DNA from: CAVVFX01 sp963747535
Lineage (GTDB): Bacteria; Acidobacteriota; Terriglobia; Bryobacterales; Bryobacteraceae
Length of the DNA: 64,000 nt
Assembly: GCA_963747535.1 (NCBI GenBank)
Contig: CAVVFX010000006.1
Span: 124,001 to 188,000 of the forward strand
Direction of reading: 5' to 3'
A program made the translations under genes and the position numbers. This document shows, piece by piece, positions 62,145 through 64,000 of this stretch (position 1 is the first letter of the stretch; each line of letters starts with the position of its first letter). The notes beneath the pieces are model-generated. The model was not told where the DNA came from, searched no databases, and saw only the letters and a list, made by a program, of their open reading frames with translations.

Positions 62145-63530
62145 TCAGAACTGGAAGTAAACGAACGGGATGGTTTGGTCGATGACGCCGAAGAGCTCGA
62201 TAGTCAGCGCGATGCTCGCGAAGGCTGTCGCCTGGACCCAGCGGGGACCTTCGATAATCCGGTCGATTACCTGCCAGCGTTCTTCGAGGAGTGCGATTAC
62301 CAGGCTCACCGCGATCATGGCATAGTGGCGATGCAGCAGCAGGCTGCTGCCGTGCGCGTTGGTGAACATCTGGTGCAGGACGTAGGATGCGTCGGAGAAC
62401 GTTTTAGCCCGAAAAAATACCCAGCCGATGCAAACGAGCCCGAACGTCAACACCGCCCGCAGCGGATTCCGCCACGCCTCCACATCGCTGATCCTGCCGC
62501 GCCGCACGCGCTCGACGGACAACAGCAGGCCGTGATATCCGCCCCAGATCATGAAGTTCCAACTGGCGCCGTGCCACATGCCGCCGAGCAGCATGGTCAG
62601 CATCAGGTTGCGATAGGTCTTCATCTCGCCGTGCCGGTTACCGCCGAGCGGAATATAGAGGTAGTCGCGCAGCCAGCGCGACAGGGTCATGTGCCAGCGA
62701 TGCCAGAAATCGGTGATGCTGGTCGCCAGATAAGGGCGCGCGAAGTTGAGCGGAAAATGGAAGCCGAAGAGTTTGGCGGTGCCGATGGCGATGTCCGTGT
62801 AGCCGGAGAAATCGAAAAAGATCTGCATGGCAAACGCGATGGTCCCCGTCCATGCCGGCACTGCGCCCGGATTGGCGGCGAGGTTGTTGAAATAGGAATC
62901 GGCGACAATGGCGAACTGGTCGGCGAAAGCCATCTTCTTGCAGAGTCCGATGAAGACCAGGAAGACGCCGCTCTGGACGTCATCGAGTGAGGGCGGCTGC
63001 CAGTGGAACAGATCGCCGAAAAACTCACGAGCGCGCACGATCGGTCCGGCAACGAGTTGCGGGAAGAAGGCGATAAAGACCGCATAGTCGAGGAAATTGC
63101 GAATCGGTTCCTGTTCACCGCGGTAGACGTCGATGACATAAGAAATGCTCTGGAAGGTATGGAAGCTGATGCCGAGAGGAAGGACGATATTGAAGTAAAA
63201 AAAATTGTCGGGCTTGCCGGCCAGCAGGGCGGCGTTACTCGCCAGAAAGTTGTAGTACTTGAAGAATCCCAGAAAGCCCAGGTTGGCGGCGACACTGATG
63301 ATCATCGCCACCTTGCGCCTGGCGCCGGCTGTGCGTACAATCCACATGGCGCAAAAGAAATCGATGATGGTGAGGCTGAGCAGGAGCGGAATGAATTTCC
63401 AGTTCCAGCTCATGTAAAAGAAGTAGCTCGCCACCAGCAGGATGATACGCCGCCAGCTCTGGGGAGACGAGTAGAACAGCGTCAGCGTGACGATCAGAAA
63501 GATGAAGAACTGGACGGAGTTGAATAGCAT
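62145..63530 (-). CDS. MBOAT-family O-acyltransferase (AlgI/DltB-like) 2
   Basis: Second membrane acyltransferase, 461 aa. MBOAT His in LLGGMWHGASWNF and second His in MIWGGYHGLLL; also ISFHTFQSISYVIDVYRG and FDFSGYTDIAIGTAKLFGF. Compared with MBOAT 1 it is a different paralogue, closer to classical AlgI. Its ATG overlaps the stop of the upstream SGNH gene (TAATG), so the pair is coupled. Probably acylates the same or a related envelope polymer. Confidence 0.94.
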   Translation of the reverse strand: MLFNSVQFFIFLIVTLTLFYSSPQSWRRIILLVASYFFYMSWNWKFIPLLLSLTIIDFFCAMWIVRTAGARRKVAMIISVAANLGFLGFFKYYNFLASNAALLAGKPDNFFYFNIVLPLGISFHTFQSISYVIDVYRGEQEPIRNFLDYAVFIAFFPQLVAGPIVRAREFFGDLFHWQPPSLDDVQSGVFLVFIGLCKKMAFADQFAIVADSYFNNLAANPGAVPAWTGTIAFAMQIFFDFSGYTDIAIGTAKLFGFHFPLNFARPYLATSITDFWHRWHMTLSRWLRDYLYIPLGGNRHGEMKTYRNLMLTMLLGGMWHGASWNFMIWGGYHGLLLSVERVRRGRISDVEAWRNPLRAVLTFGLVCIGWVFFRAKTFSDASYVLHQMFTNAHGSSLLLHRHYAMIAVSLVIALLEERWQVIDRIIEGPRWVQATAFASIALTIELFGVIDQTIPFVYFQF

Positions 63531-64000
63531 TACTGCGCGATCTCCTTCGCTAAGTCAGCCAGCATTGGCGTGAAGGCCGCACGGCCTTCTGTATTCATGT
63601 GCAGCAGGTCGCCGAATAATTCAGGCGTTTCGAGCGACTCGAACTTGTGGCGATCGACAATGGTCACCCAGGGCCGTTTTGCCAGGACATCGACCGTGGT
63701 CCAGGGATAGTGCGCGCGCGGGTAGGGAGGCATGGCGGGGCCGCGAGGGACCTGGTACACGATGATCTTAGTTTTCGATCCGCGGTAAAGGTCGGCAAGG
63801 GCGCCGAGCCAGCGGACCTGGTCGGCGCGGACGATGCCATTCTGCGGCGTGTTATCGATCAGGCCGTCTTCGTAGAACTTTTGCCAGTTGGGCCCTTGAT
63901 TATCGGGCGGCAGAGACATGACGCGTCGGGTCTTCCAGTCGACGGCCAGGCCGGTCAGCGCATGGTGTATGCCGCCGTAAGCATAGAACCAGTCACCTTC
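63530..64000 (-). CDS. SGNH/DltD-AlgJ-like protein, N-terminus beyond window
   Basis: C-terminal 156 residues of a protein paralogous to the C-terminal part of the fusion at 59887-61983: DWFYAYGGIHHALTGLAVDW here against DWAYDYGGSDHSLAGTTIDW there, then QVRWLGALADLYRGSKTKII, WTTVDVLAKRPWVTIVD and FGDLLHMNTEGRAAF. The conserved D-x-x-H-x-N end supports an SGNH-type transferase or esterase. The frame is open to base 64000. It directly precedes MBOAT 2. Confidence 0.87.
   Translation of the reverse strand, partial: EGDWFYAYGGIHHALTGLAVDWKTRRVMSLPPDNQGPNWQKFYEDGLIDNTPQNGIVRADQVRWLGALADLYRGSKTKIIVYQVPRGPAMPPYPRAHYPWTTVDVLAKRPWVTIVDRHKFESLETPELFGDLLHMNTEGRAAFTPMLADLAKEIAQ

Noticed and set aside
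1..64000. tRNA, rRNA or known riboswitch
   Set aside because: Read for conserved T-loop, acceptor and rRNA motifs and for leader motifs in front of trp, cys and pur genes; none was convincing by eye. A covariance-model scan would decide.

Overview
ORGANISM. The window looks like a chromosome fragment from an Acidobacteriota bacterium of the Bryobacterales/Solibacter type. Grounds: three very large Oar-like TonB-dependent receptors with an N-terminal carboxypeptidase-regulatory domain; two secreted proteins ending in what reads as the domain known as the Solibacter uncharacterized C-terminal domain (TIGR03437); a high-GC genome with many short genes overlapping stop-to-start; and intergenic spaces filled with dispersed short palindromic repeats. 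No rRNA, tRNA, CRISPR or prophage was recognised. Assignments come from reading motifs, not from database searches. LAYOUT, 1-13.4 kb. A truncated TonB receptor (1-1863, minus) is followed by a secreted Gly-rich repeat protein, a cold-shock protein, a secreted beta-propeller protein, a FecR-domain protein, and a compact peroxide-stress operon (PerR/Fur-type regulator, pterin dehydratase, AhpC, AhpD; minus strand) with a PerR-box-like palindrome in front. Membrane and secreted proteins of unknown function and a GT39-like membrane protein follow. 13.4-31 kb. A lone receiver-domain protein; an overlapping pair of MBL-fold hydrolase (apparently with a non-canonical start codon) and adenylosuccinate lyase; a GT-C/YfhO-like membrane protein; a complete TonB receptor; a CxxCH-Reeler-TIGR03437 protein; a repeat island; a fused TrpE-TrpG anthranilate synthase; a tiny Lys-rich secreted peptide; an Rrf2 regulator coupled to cysteine synthase; a secreted protein overlapping an orphan hydantoinase B. 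31-46 kb. A LolA-like protein with no clear start, a heparinase/alginate-lyase-like enzyme, another TonB receptor, a VOC protein, an icd-purE-purK operon, a B12-binding radical SAM protein, and an intact IS66-family insertion (43535-45863) with inverted repeats, an 8-bp target duplication and a divergent passenger gene. 46-55.3 kb. A small membrane protein, Pcm overlapping a giant activase-type protein (1431 aa), a lipocalin-sized secreted protein, a PIN-domain toxin-antitoxin pair and a Solibacter-type family protein of unknown function. 55.3-64 kb, the most interesting region. Two minus-strand transcription units encode two MBOAT acyltransferases, each associated with a DltD/AlgJ-like SGNH protein (one fused to a degenerate GH88-like domain), plus an FkbH-like HAD enzyme, a dedicated acyl carrier protein, a MaoC dehydratase and an SDR reductase. 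HOW IT WORKS TOGETHER. The last cluster has the architecture of a Dlt-type system (carrier protein + MBOAT + SGNH transferase), with the DltA ligase replaced by an FkbH-type loader and two acyl-modifying enzymes; I infer that it makes an unusual small acyl group on a dedicated carrier and moves it across the membrane onto an extracellular polymer. The TonB receptors, the polysaccharide lyase and the propeller proteins fit a polymer-degrading soil lifestyle. Purine (purB, purEK), tryptophan and cysteine synthesis genes are scattered between these accessory loci.
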